DNA of 15,516 bases from Flavobacteriaceae bacterium. Its GTDB lineage: Bacteria; Bacteroidota; Bacteroidia; Flavobacteriales; Flavobacteriaceae. The notes beneath the pieces were generated by a model. That model had not been told where the DNA came from and did no database searches. It saw only the letters and a program-made list of their open reading frames with translations. The translations under genes were made by a program, and so were the position numbers. This document shows, piece after piece, positions 1 to 6,899 of this stretch; position 1 is the stretch's first letter; every line of letters starts with the position of its first letter. The stretch spans positions 1-15,516 of the forward strand of contig JABDMQ010000258.1 of NCBI GenBank assembly GCA_013001365.1. The letters are read 5' to 3'.

Positions 1-189
1 TGTAAAAGCCGGGATGATCTCCATTAATCCAATAATGCCGAGCGATAGTGGATCTTTTGTTATGGTATAAACTTGCCATTCAATAACTATGAACTGCATA
101 GACCATCCAAAAACAAGGGCAAAACGAACCAGAAGAAAGATCCTGAATTCCTTGAATCTAAGAGAGGCATAAGGGTCTTTCTTAGCCAT
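1..189 (-). CDS. MFS transporter, N-terminal fragment (gene runs off the window's left edge)
   Basis: The first 63 codons of a minus-strand gene whose remainder lies outside the window. It begins MAKKDPYASLRFKEFRIFLL, then a hydrophobic first membrane segment (about residues 15-35, with FALVFGWSMQF), a short polar stretch (EWQVYTITKDPLSLG), and the start of a second membrane segment (IIGLMEIIPAF). This matches the N-terminus of EntS-like three-component major facilitator exporters that are common in Flavobacteriia; the substrate cannot be inferred. The ATG lies 4 bp beyond the recJ stop on the same strand, so it is probably the last or a later gene of the OsmC-recJ transcript. The family assignment rests on this short stretch only. 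Confidence 0.75.
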   Translation of the reverse strand, partial: MAKKDPYASLRFKEFRIFLLVRFALVFGWSMQFIVIEWQVYTITKDPLSLGIIGLMEIIPAFT

Positions 190-193
190 TTAA

Positions 194-1885
194 TTAAGCT
201 TTTATGTCTTTAAGTTTCATTTGTACTGATGTAACCCCATTCCAAATATTTTCATCAATTGTATAGGCAGCCATAAATGGTTTCTTATCCGAGATGAGAT
301 GAAATTTTTCAGCCATTCCAAAGCCTATCCCTGTAATATTGTTAATCCCATTCTGTGTAACAGTCACTCGTAAATGTGATTTGTCTTCGCCTACAATTTT
401 GCTATAGCCGGAATCCTGAAGATTCTTGGTCATGAAGACCGGAGTCATATTGCCTGGACCAAAAGGAGCGAATTGATTTACAATACGCAATAACTTGTTA
501 TCAATTTGGTCTAATTCGATTTCTAAATTGATCTTTAATTCAGGAATCAGTAAATGCTCTTCAATCGTTGTCTTGACTACTTCCTCGAATTTTTTTTTGA
601 AGCCAATGTAGTTCTCCTTTTTAAGAGTAAGTCCTGCGGCATATTTATGACCTCCAAATTGCTCAATATACTCTGAACAGTCTTCAAGTGCATTGTAGAC
701 GTCGAATCCTTTTACAGATCGTGCCGAAGCTGCGAGCATATTCCCGCTATTAGTGAAGACCAAAGTCGGTCTGTAATAAGTTTCGGTCAAGCGAGAAGCA
801 ACAATGCCAATGACTCCCTTATGCCAATTTTCGTCATAGACTACAGTTGTAAAGCGATCTTGTTCTTTGTTGTCTTCAATTTGTTGAAGTGCTTCCTGCG
901 TTATTCTTCTATCTGCTTCCTTCCTGTCTTTATTGAATTGTTCGATGTCCATAGCGCATTCAGCAGCAAAATTTATATCGGTCTCTGTTAATAAAGTGAC
1001 AGCATGGTTACCATGTTTCATTCGTCCTGCTGCATTTATTCTTGGGGCAATTATAAAAACCACATCTGTTATGGTGAGTTCATCCTTCTTGACTTCTTTT
1101 AAAATGGCTTGAAAACCCGTCCTTGGTCGTGTATTGATCACTTGAAGCCCGAAATAAGCAAGCACTCTGTTTTCTCCAGTTATAGGGACTATATCAGCTC
1201 CGATGGCTGTAGCAACTAGGTCCAAATATTCAATAAGGTCCTCAACCGTTTTGCGTTCTTTCTGAGCCAATGCTTGAATCAATTTAAAGCCAACACCGCA
1301 ACCACACAATTCCTTGTAAGGATATTTGCAATCTTCTCGTTTGGGATCCAATACTGCCACGGCATCAGGGAGGCTATCACTTGGGCGATGATGGTCGCAG
1401 ATTATGAAATCAATGCCTCTTTCTTTGGCATAAACCACTTTGTCAATGGCTTTGACTCCACAATCCAAAGCGATGATCAAGGAAAAATCATTGTCATGGG
1501 CAAAATCAATTCCCTTGTATGAGATACCATAACCTTCATCATACCTATCCGGAATATAAGTTGCAATATTCTGTTGCTTGGTCTTTAAATAAGAAGACAT
1601 TAATGCAACACTTGTTGTGCCATCAACGTCATAATCTCCATAGACCAGGATATTCTCCCCAACTGATAAGGCCTTTTGAATTCTTTCTACGGCCTTGTCC
1701 ATGTCCTTCATTAGAAAAGGATCATGTAAATGTTCAAAGCTTGGCCTGAAAAAAGACTTGGCGTCTTCGTAGTTTTCAATTCCGCGCTGGATCAAGAGAG
1801 TTGCAACAACCTCATCGACATTAAGAGCTTTTTGTAAGGCCTTTATTTTTTCAGAATCTGGCTTAGGCTTTAGGGTCCAACGCAT
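194..1885 (-). CDS. recJ: Single-stranded-DNA-specific 5'-3' exonuclease RecJ
   Basis: Cytoplasmic exonuclease that degrades single-stranded DNA 5' to 3' in RecF-pathway recombination, mismatch repair and base-excision repair. The 563 residues are a normal length and carry the DHH-family motifs in order: motif I YGDYDVDGTTS (82-92), motif II ALDCGVKA (139-146), the DHH motif ICDHHRPSD (162-170), GCGVGFKL (195-202) and RINAAGRM (282-289). The DHHA1 half follows with NWHKGVIGIVASRL (353-366), SARSVKGF (388-395) and GGHKYAAGLTL (411-421), then a C-terminal OB-type region containing FAPFGPGNMTPVF (472-484). All Mn-binding Asp and His positions I can place are present. It starts 5 bp after the OsmC stop and ends 4 bp before the MFS start, so it sits in the middle of a three-gene operon. 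Confidence 0.97.
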   Translation of the reverse strand: MRWTLKPKPDSEKIKALQKALNVDEVVATLLIQRGIENYEDAKSFFRPSFEHLHDPFLMKDMDKAVERIQKALSVGENILVYGDYDVDGTTSVALMSSYLKTKQQNIATYIPDRYDEGYGISYKGIDFAHDNDFSLIIALDCGVKAIDKVVYAKERGIDFIICDHHRPSDSLPDAVAVLDPKREDCKYPYKELCGCGVGFKLIQALAQKERKTVEDLIEYLDLVATAIGADIVPITGENRVLAYFGLQVINTRPRTGFQAILKEVKKDELTITDVVFIIAPRINAAGRMKHGNHAVTLLTETDINFAAECAMDIEQFNKDRKEADRRITQEALQQIEDNKEQDRFTTVVYDENWHKGVIGIVASRLTETYYRPTLVFTNSGNMLAASARSVKGFDVYNALEDCSEYIEQFGGHKYAAGLTLKKENYIGFKKKFEEVVKTTIEEHLLIPELKINLEIELDQIDNKLLRIVNQFAPFGPGNMTPVFMTKNLQDSGYSKIVGEDKSHLRVTVTQNGINNITGIGFGMAEKFHLISDKKPFMAAYTIDENIWNGVTSVQMKLKDIKA

Positions 1886-1890
1886 CGATA

Positions 1891-2310
1891 CTAATTATGT
1901 AAATGAATCGAAGTCTCGATTTCCGCAAAACGCCGAAACATTTCCATGACACCACAATACTTTTCAATTGAAAGGTCTACAGCTTTCTTTATTTTGCTTT
2001 TATTTAAGTCTTCCCCATAAAAATGATATTCTATGGAAACTTTCTTGTAATATTTTGGATGTTCGTCTGTAAGCTCACCATAAGTATCCATTCTAAAATC
2101 TGAGATCTTTACCTTCATTTTATCCAAGATCGAAACGACATCAAGACCAGAACAACCTGCAAGAGCCGAGAGCATCATGGCTTTTGGTCCCAAACCGGAA
2201 TTATGCCCACCATGTTCGGGCGAAGTATCTATCAAGACTGTTTTACCATTTGGATTATCTGATTCGAACTGCAGGTTTCCCTTCCAGTGTGTTGTGACTT
2301 TATGCGACAT
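1891..2310 (-). CDS. OsmC family peroxiredoxin-like protein
   Basis: A 139-residue OsmC/Ohr-fold protein. Family members are small dimeric thiol peroxidases that reduce organic hydroperoxides. The two expected cysteines are present: C53 in LSALAGCSGLDVVSIL and C119 in SIEKYCGVMEMF. They are about 66 residues apart, as in the active-site pair of this family. The N-terminal beta part (HWKGNLQF, then a GKTVLIDTSPEHGGHNSG stretch) and the GLGPKAMML helix are also typical. It resembles the broad YhfA/OsmC branch more than Ohr proper, so the physiological substrate is uncertain. It is the first gene of an operon with recJ and an MFS gene and is transcribed divergently from the AhpD-like gene at 2425. 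Two redox-type genes therefore share one upstream region, which could allow common control. Confidence 0.93.
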   Translation of the reverse strand: MSHKVTTHWKGNLQFESDNPNGKTVLIDTSPEHGGHNSGLGPKAMMLSALAGCSGLDVVSILDKMKVKISDFRMDTYGELTDEHPKYYKKVSIEYHFYGEDLNKSKIKKAVDLSIEKYCGVMEMFRRFAEIETSIHLHN

Positions 2311-2332
2311 GAACTTTGTGGTTTTAATGTGA

Positions 2333-2347
2333 CAAATTACGAAAATA
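2333..2347 (-). promoter_or_regulatory. Candidate promoter element for the OsmC-recJ operon
   Basis: Read on the minus strand, this stretch is TATTTTCGTAATTTG. It contains TATTTTCG, one base from the Bacteroidota -7 consensus TAnnTTTG and ending 29 nt before the OsmC ATG. An overlapping TAATTTG lies nearer the gene. The core TTTCGTAATTT is shared with two other intergenic regions in the window. No convincing TTTG at -33 is visible, so confidence is limited. Confidence 0.35.
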
Positions 2348-2382
2348 GCATCGATTTTATTCGGCTTATTAAAGCGAAAAAG

Positions 2383-2395
2383 TTTCGTAACTTCG
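2383..2395 (+). promoter_or_regulatory. Candidate promoter element for the AhpD-like gene
   Basis: TTTCGTAACTTCG contains TAACTTCG (2388-2395), one base from TAnnTTTG, ending 29 nt before the ATG at 2425. It is the inverted counterpart of the element that points into the OsmC operon 36 bp away. The -33 box is not clear. Confidence 0.33.
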
Positions 2396-2424
2396 AATGA
2401 ATTTAATCAATCTCGATATATCCT

Positions 2425-3015
2425 ATGCCATTAGTAACACCATTGTCAGCCGAGCATGATCCTGAAACGAAGGAATTAGCAGAATTCTTTAACGAAACCC
2501 TAGGGTTTTGTCCAAATTCTGTATTGACCATGCAGCGTAGACCGGCCATTAGCAAAGCGTTCATTAACTTGAACAAAGCCGTTATGGCCAATGAGGGTCG
2601 TGTTACCTCTGCATTAAAAAGAATGATTGCTTGGGTAAGTAGCAACTCGACTGGGTGCAGATATTGCCAGGCTCATGCGATTCGCGCGGCAGAACGCTAT
2701 GGCGCAGAACAAGAACAACTTGATAATATTTGGGAATATAGAACCCATCCTGCATTTTCCGAAGCAGAACGTGCAGCATTGGATTTCTCGCTAGCTGCAT
2801 CAATGGTTCCCAATGCCGTTGATGAAGGCATCAAAAAACGCCTTTATGCCCATTGGGATGAAGGGGAAATAGTTGAAATGCTTGGTGTCATCTCTCTTTT
2901 TGGCTACCTCAATAGATGGAACGATAGTATGGGAACAAGTATCGAAAATGGCGCCATAGAAAGTGGTGAGCAGTACCTAGGCAAACATGGCTGGAATAAA
3001 GGGAAACATATTTAA
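2425..3015 (+). CDS. AhpD-like / carboxymuconolactone decarboxylase family protein (peroxidase-related)
   Basis: A 196-residue all-helical protein of the AhpD/CMD superfamily. The diagnostic redox motif is GCRYCQAH, with C78, C81 and H84, placed after a helix (MIAWVSSNSTG) as in AhpD and in the 'uncharacterised peroxidase-related' subfamily. In AhpD the CxxC pair reduces its partner peroxidase; whether this single-gene member acts as a peroxidase, a disulfide reductase or neither is not known from sequence. A second helical half (ERAALDFSLAASM, then EIVEMLGVISLFGYLNRWNDSM) completes the usual fold. The ATG at 2425 is the first after an in-frame stop at 2404. It is monocistronic, divergent from OsmC, and its stop overlaps the stop of the convergent UDG-like gene by 4 bp. 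Confidence 0.88.
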   Translation: MPLVTPLSAEHDPETKELAEFFNETLGFCPNSVLTMQRRPAISKAFINLNKAVMANEGRVTSALKRMIAWVSSNSTGCRYCQAHAIRAAERYGAEQEQLDNIWEYRTHPAFSEAERAALDFSLAASMVPNAVDEGIKKRLYAHWDEGEIVEMLGVISLFGYLNRWNDSMGTSIENGAIESGEQYLGKHGWNKGKHI

Positions 3016-3587
3016 TCCAATAAGTTGGCTGCAACTGCATCTTGAAGGAATGGCAACACTTCTTGATTGAACCACGGGTTCTTTTTTAGCCAAAAGCGGT
3101 TTCTGGGAGAAGGATGAGGCAACACGAAGTAGTTTGGCAAATATTCCTTGAAATTCGATACAGTTTCGGTCAAGTTTTTCTTCGAATTCTCTTTTAGATA
3201 ATATTTCTGAGCATACATGCCAATTAAGATCACCAATTTAAGATTTGGCATTTTCCTTAATAACGATTCATGCCACTCTGGTGCACATTCTGGCCTTGGC
3301 GGCAGGTCACCACTTCTTCCTTTTCCGGGATAACAAAATCCCATTGGGATAATTGCGAAGCTAGTCTCATCATAGAATTCTTCATTAGTAACATTTAACC
3401 ATTCCCTTAATTGCCTTCCGCTTGGATCATCCCAAGGTATTCCCGATTCATGCACTTTAGTGCCTGGCGCTTGTCCTACTATGGCAATTCTTGATTTTGG
3501 GTGTGCTGCAACAATTGGCCTTGGCCCTAATGGAAGTTGATCAGAACATATGGTGCATTGTCGAATTTTATTTAGAAATTCTTCCAT
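3012..3587 (-). CDS. Uracil-DNA glycosylase superfamily protein, probable Fe-S type
   Basis: A 191-residue member of the uracil-DNA glycosylase superfamily, whose enzymes cut uracil from DNA in base-excision repair. The first active-site motif is GQAPGTKVHESGIPWDDPSG (38-57) and the second is HPSPRN (158-163). Four cysteines stand as C11-x2-C14 and C85-x15-C101, the spacing that holds the [4Fe-4S] cluster in family 4 enzymes. The first motif has Gln39 where family 4 normally has Glu (GEAPG-type), and the segment after it differs from the classical families, so activity and substrate are not secure. The UdgX insertion (KRRIH) is absent. Its start codon shares a base with the rsmI stop (TAATG), implying translational coupling, and it is the last gene of that operon. 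Confidence 0.85.
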   Translation of the reverse strand: MEEFLNKIRQCTICSDQLPLGPRPIVAAHPKSRIAIVGQAPGTKVHESGIPWDDPSGRQLREWLNVTNEEFYDETSFAIIPMGFCYPGKGRSGDLPPRPECAPEWHESLLRKMPNLKLVILIGMYAQKYYLKENSKKNLTETVSNFKEYLPNYFVLPHPSPRNRFWLKKNPWFNQEVLPFLQDAVAANLLD

Positions 3588-4258
3588 TACTTAATACCGC
3601 CAACAACAATTACGATTTCACCTTTTGGAGGATTGTTAATGTAATGCTTGGTAACATCTTTTAATGAACCCCGAACGGTTTCCTCGTAGATCTTAGTTAA
3701 TTCTCGTGATATAGAGACCGGTCTGTCTTCACCTAAATATTCAATTAAATGGTTTAGGGTTTTTACTAGTTTATGAGGTGATTCATAAATAATCATGGTT
3801 CGCGATTCTTCCGCCAACTGTTTCAATCTTGTTTGGCGACCCTTCTTCACTGGAAGAAATCCTTCGAATACAAATTTGTCATTCGGAAGCCCTGAATTTA
3901 CTAGTGCAGGAACAAAAGCCGTAGCGCCAGGGAGGCACTCGACTTCAATATTGTTTTCTAGGCAGGCGCGTGTCAATAAAAAGCCTGGGTCCGATATGGC
4001 AGGAGTGCCTGCATCGCTTATAAGCGCAACTGAAATACCACTTTGTAGTTTCTTTATTACCCCTTGTAAAGTCTTATGCTCATTATGCATATGATGCGAT
4101 TGCATGGGTGTTTTTATTTCGTAATGCTTCAGGAGTTTTCCAGACGTTCTAGAATCTTCAGCCAAAATAAGGTCTACTTCCTTTAGCACATCAATGGCCC
4201 TAAAGGTCATGTCCTTCAAGTTACCTATTGGAGTAGGTACTATATATAATTTGCTCAT
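3587..4258 (-). CDS. rsmI: 16S rRNA (cytidine(1402)-2'-O)-methyltransferase RsmI
   Basis: SAM-dependent tetrapyrrole-methylase-fold enzyme that 2'-O-methylates C1402 in the 16S rRNA decoding centre. At 223 residues it is shorter than E. coli RsmI, in line with forms lacking the C-terminal extension. Recognisable features are the N-terminal LYIVPTPIGNLKDMTFRA (4-21), AEDSRTSGKLL (34-44), the SAM-pocket motif ALISDAGTPAISDPG, the LPGATAFVPALVNSGLP segment, FEGFLPVKKGRQ, and ESPHKLVKTL. It overlaps the upstream hypothetical gene and the downstream UDG-like gene by one base each (TAATG at both joints), so all three are probably made from one message by coupled translation. Confidence 0.96.
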   Translation of the reverse strand: MSKLYIVPTPIGNLKDMTFRAIDVLKEVDLILAEDSRTSGKLLKHYEIKTPMQSHHMHNEHKTLQGVIKKLQSGISVALISDAGTPAISDPGFLLTRACLENNIEVECLPGATAFVPALVNSGLPNDKFVFEGFLPVKKGRQTRLKQLAEESRTMIIYESPHKLVKTLNHLIEYLGEDRPVSISRELTKIYEETVRGSLKDVTKHYINNPPKGEIVIVVGGIK

Positions 4259-5001
4259 TAACTGAACCTTGCCTCAATAATTTCCATGAAGCGATTGGCA
4301 TATTCTTCTTTGCCAATCCAGAAATTATGATCTGGCTTGACCTTGGTCTTTATCATGTGCTCTGCATTTTCAAACGAGGTAACTGTATTCAACTGTGAAA
4401 TTACCCGCTCCAAGTCTTCAGAATTTCCATCGAACAAGTGTTTGATGAACGCTATTTTATCATTAAGACCTATAACAATTCCACCTTTAAGCTTATCGTT
4501 CAATGATTTTGGTGACTGGTCATCTGTTTTGGCAGCTTTTTCTTCTACAGGGTCAAATACTGGCATATCCTTAAAATCCGCCGTAATCTCTTCAAAATCG
4601 TTTTTATGATACAGCTTTTTTGGAATGGCCTCTTCAAAGATCCTATCGATATTCTGGGATTCAGGTGGCATTTGCGCGACGATATCCTTTATCTTTTCCA
4701 TGACTGGCTCCATTATGCCATCATCCTCTACATCATCAAGGTTTATATATATTTTGTCCTCAACTTCAATATTATCACTTACTTTATTATTGAACGCAAC
4801 ATCCAACATATCGAAGAAAGAAGAATCGTTGCCAATTGTTGGAAGATCGTCCTCAAAATTCTCATGAGCAAATTTCAAGACACTCAATCTTTCGTATAGT
4901 TCGCGCACTTCTTGATGCATCCTTGCCACATCTTCTTTGCCCTTTAATTTAAGTATGCGATGAGCAATACTCATTAATTCTGATTCTAGCTTCTTCTTCA
5001 T
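4258..5001 (-). CDS. Unrecognised acidic protein, first gene of the rsmI operon
   Basis: A 247-residue soluble protein with no signal peptide or membrane segment; no function can be assigned. Three parts are visible. An N-terminal charged helical region (1-50, MKKKLESELMSIAHRILKLK, then heptad-like ELYERLSVLKFA) could form a coiled coil. A very acidic middle (50-165) contains IYINLDDVEDD, IMEPVMEKIKDIVAQMPPES and LPVFD-like linkers. A compact C-terminal block (166-247) begins SLNDKLKGGIVIGLNDKIAF and continues with KHLFDG, ERVISQLNTV and KPDHNFW. I recall similar proteins as conserved hypotheticals in Flavobacteriia, with the SLNDKL/KHLFDG block most conserved; this is from memory, not a search. 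It is divergent from tdk and joined to rsmI by TAATG. Confidence 0.88.
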   Translation of the reverse strand: MKKKLESELMSIAHRILKLKGKEDVARMHQEVRELYERLSVLKFAHENFEDDLPTIGNDSSFFDMLDVAFNNKVSDNIEVEDKIYINLDDVEDDGIMEPVMEKIKDIVAQMPPESQNIDRIFEEAIPKKLYHKNDFEEITADFKDMPVFDPVEEKAAKTDDQSPKSLNDKLKGGIVIGLNDKIAFIKHLFDGNSEDLERVISQLNTVTSFENAEHMIKTKVKPDHNFWIGKEEYANRFMEIIEARFS

Positions 5002-5093
5002 AACTTTAAAATTTCGTGGTGAATCGCCTTTTGATTTTTGATAAATTTACACCACCTTTATACAAAACGTGACTTGGCTTCGTTTTAGTGTTA

Positions 5094-5104
5094 AAATTAC
5101 GAAA
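5094..5104 (-). promoter_or_regulatory. TTTCGTAATTT motif pointing into the hypothetical-rsmI-udg operon
   Basis: On the minus strand this is TTTCGTAATTT, identical to the element before OsmC and one base from that before the AhpD-like gene. It lies about 90 nt before the ATG at 5001, and its first base is the A of the tdk start codon. As a promoter it would give a long leader; it could equally be a binding site. A TAAATTTA on the same strand nearer the gene is a rival -7 candidate. Confidence 0.25.
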
Positions 5105-5751
5105 TGTTTCTCGAAAATACTGTAAATCATAAAGAACAATTTGGATGGATAGAAGTCATCTGTGGCTCTATGTTTTCAGGAAAGACCGAGGAATTGATCC
5201 GGCGTTTGAAACGCGCGAAATTTGCTCGACAAAAAGTTGAGATATTCAAACCAGCACTTGATAAGCGATATGATGAAAACATGGTCATTTCCCATGATAG
5301 TAACGAAATTCGTTCCACTCCTGTGCCAGCAGCCGCCAATATTCCTATTCTTGCAGAAGGCGTTGATGTTGTCGGTATTGATGAAGCTCAATTTTTCGAT
5401 GATGAGATCGTTCGTGTATGTAATGACCTTGCAAACAAAGGTGTGCGAGTAATTGTTGCAGGATTGGACATGGATTTTAAGGGAAATCCATTTGGGCCAA
5501 TGCCAAATTTAATGGCAACTGCAGAATATGTTACCAAGGTCCACGCTGTATGTACCAGAACAGGTAATCTTGCGCAATACAGCTACCGGAAATCGCAAAA
5601 TGATGATTTAGTCTTACTGGGAGAAGTCAACGAATATGAGCCATTAAGTCGAGCTGCATTCTACAAGGCGATGTTAAGGGACAAGGTTAGAAACATGAAG
5701 GTCCATGATGCCCAAGAAATCTCTTCTAAACCAAAGAACACTAATGCCTAA
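5104..5751 (+). CDS. tdk: Thymidine kinase (type II)
   Basis: Cytoplasmic salvage enzyme that phosphorylates thymidine to dTMP with ATP. In the 215 residues: the P-loop GSMFSGKT (21-28), the conserved basic helix ELIRRLKRAKFARQ, the Walker-B and catalytic segment VVGIDEAQFFDDE (89-101, catalytic Glu94), GLDMDFKGNPFGPM (120-133), and the thymidine-contacting lasso region (VHAVCTRTGNLAQYSYRK, 146-163). Type II kinases normally carry four zinc ligands in and after the lasso. Here only C150 remains of that set: the next position is Thr, and the later pair is replaced by EYEPLSRAAFYK. This looks like a lineage form, not damage, since the rest is intact. The stop overlaps the alr start by 8 bp (ATGCCTAA). 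Confidence 0.95.
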   Translation: MFLENTVNHKEQFGWIEVICGSMFSGKTEELIRRLKRAKFARQKVEIFKPALDKRYDENMVISHDSNEIRSTPVPAAANIPILAEGVDVVGIDEAQFFDDEIVRVCNDLANKGVRVIVAGLDMDFKGNPFGPMPNLMATAEYVTKVHAVCTRTGNLAQYSYRKSQNDDLVLLGEVNEYEPLSRAAFYKAMLRDKVRNMKVHDAQEISSKPKNTNA

Positions 5752-6850
5752 AGCTAGTGAAACCGTACTTGAGATTGACCTTAAGGCGTTAGAGCACAAC
5801 TTTGATTACTTAAAGTCCAAAATCAATCCTAACGTGAAAATGCTAGGAGTTGTCAAGGCATTTGCATACGGAAGTGATGCAATAGAAATTGCCAAATTCC
5901 TTCAAGATCTAGGCATTGATTACCTAGCTGTTGCATACACTAAAGAAGGAGTTGTATTAAGGGAGTCAGGTGTTAAAGTTCCTATTCTCGTGTTGCATCC
6001 ACAACTAATGAATTTTAAGGCTATCATAGACAATTGTTTAGAGCCAAGCATTTATAGCTCAAGAGTGCTCAACGAGTTCATTGGGCAAGCTGATCATTTG
6101 TCGCAAAAGGAGTATCCTATTCATATAAAATTCAACACAGGGTTGAATCGCTTGGGGTTCTGGGAAAATGATGTTGATCATGTCATAAGTCAGTTGAAAG
6201 CGACATCATCCGTAAAAGTGAAATCCATATTCTCTCATTTAGCAGCAAGCGAAGATCTGTTAGAAAAGGATTTTACACTTCGGCAAATAAGTGACTTCAC
6301 CAAAAGTTCCGAAGAACTAATTAACAAGCTGGGATATTCTAGTATGCGACATATGACAAATACATCCGGCATACTTAATTATCCGGAAGCGCATTTCGAT
6401 ATGGTGCGAACTGGTATTGGCCTTTATGGTTTCGGAAATTCAAAATCAGAGAACAAGAAACTGAAACCTGTTGCCTCGCTTAAATCTGTTATTTCTCAAA
6501 TACATATGATCGAAAAGGGTGAGTCGGTTGGTTATAATCGCTCCTATCAAGCCTCTGGTTTCGAAAAAACAGCAACCATTCCTATTGGTCATGCCGACGG
6601 CATTAGTAGACAATTCGGAAATGGTAAAGGGTTTGTTTTCATTAACGGAAGGAAAGCTTCAATAATAGGTAATGTTTGCATGGACATGCTCATGATCAAT
6701 GTTACTGACATAGAATGCAGTGAAGGTGATGAGGTAATCGTCTTTGATAGTTCAAATACGGCAGAAAATCTTGCTGAAAGTGTAGGAACAATCTCATACG
6801 AGTTGATCACGGCTGTATCTCAGCGTGTAAAACGTGTGTTTTGTCGATAA
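5744..6850 (+). CDS. alr: Alanine racemase
   Basis: PLP enzyme interconverting L- and D-alanine, which supplies D-alanine for peptidoglycan. I choose the ATG at 5744 (MPKASETVLEIDLKALEHNF), giving 368 residues; an in-frame ATG at 5705 would add 13 residues lying wholly inside tdk and unlike the family N-terminus. Marks in order: PLP lysine K38 in VVKAFAYGSD, KFNTGLNRLGF (129-139), SHLAASE (164-170), MTNTSGI, VRTGIGLYGF (221-230), catalytic Tyr264 in GESVGYNRSYQ, HADGISRQFGN, VCMDMLMINV and SYELITAVSQRVKRV. The usual KANAYGHG is KAFAYGSD here, retaining Lys and the Tyr-Gly pair. It is co-transcribed with tdk (8 bp overlap); mscL follows after 87 bp. Confidence 0.95.
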   Translation: MPKASETVLEIDLKALEHNFDYLKSKINPNVKMLGVVKAFAYGSDAIEIAKFLQDLGIDYLAVAYTKEGVVLRESGVKVPILVLHPQLMNFKAIIDNCLEPSIYSSRVLNEFIGQADHLSQKEYPIHIKFNTGLNRLGFWENDVDHVISQLKATSSVKVKSIFSHLAASEDLLEKDFTLRQISDFTKSSEELINKLGYSSMRHMTNTSGILNYPEAHFDMVRTGIGLYGFGNSKSENKKLKPVASLKSVISQIHMIEKGESVGYNRSYQASGFEKTATIPIGHADGISRQFGNGKGFVFINGRKASIIGNVCMDMLMINVTDIECSEGDEVIVFDSSNTAENLAESVGTISYELITAVSQRVKRVFCR

Positions 6851-6865
6851 CTTTGTTTGAAACTT

Positions 6866-6899
6866 TTTTAACATTTCTCCTAAATGTTAAAATTTTAAC
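6866..6899. repeat. AT-rich hairpin plus overlapping 14-bp palindrome between alr and mscL
   Basis: Perfect 11-bp inverted repeat TTTTAACATTT (6866-6876) and AAATGTTAAAA (6882-6892) around the loop CTCCT, followed by TTTT. Its right arm is also part of a perfect palindrome, GTTAAAATTTTAAC (6886-6899). TTTTAAC thus occurs three times in alternating orientation, allowing two mutually exclusive hairpins. It may be a weak terminator for tdk-alr or a control element for mscL; no function is proven. Confidence 0.55.

Noticed and set aside
1274..1749. Two plus-strand open frames opposite recJ
   Set aside because: They are antisense to the DHH-motif part of recJ, have no family resemblance or start signals, and are explained as mirror frames.
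4606..4899. Overlapping plus-strand open frames opposite the acidic hypothetical protein
   Set aside because: Hydrophobic, Ile/Tyr- or Ser-rich composition is what antisense of an acidic protein gives; nothing else supports them.
5705..5743. Upstream ATG that would extend Alr by 13 residues
   Set aside because: The extension lies wholly within tdk, does not resemble the family N-terminus, and the ATG at 5744 gives the usual start and a normal 8-bp operon overlap.
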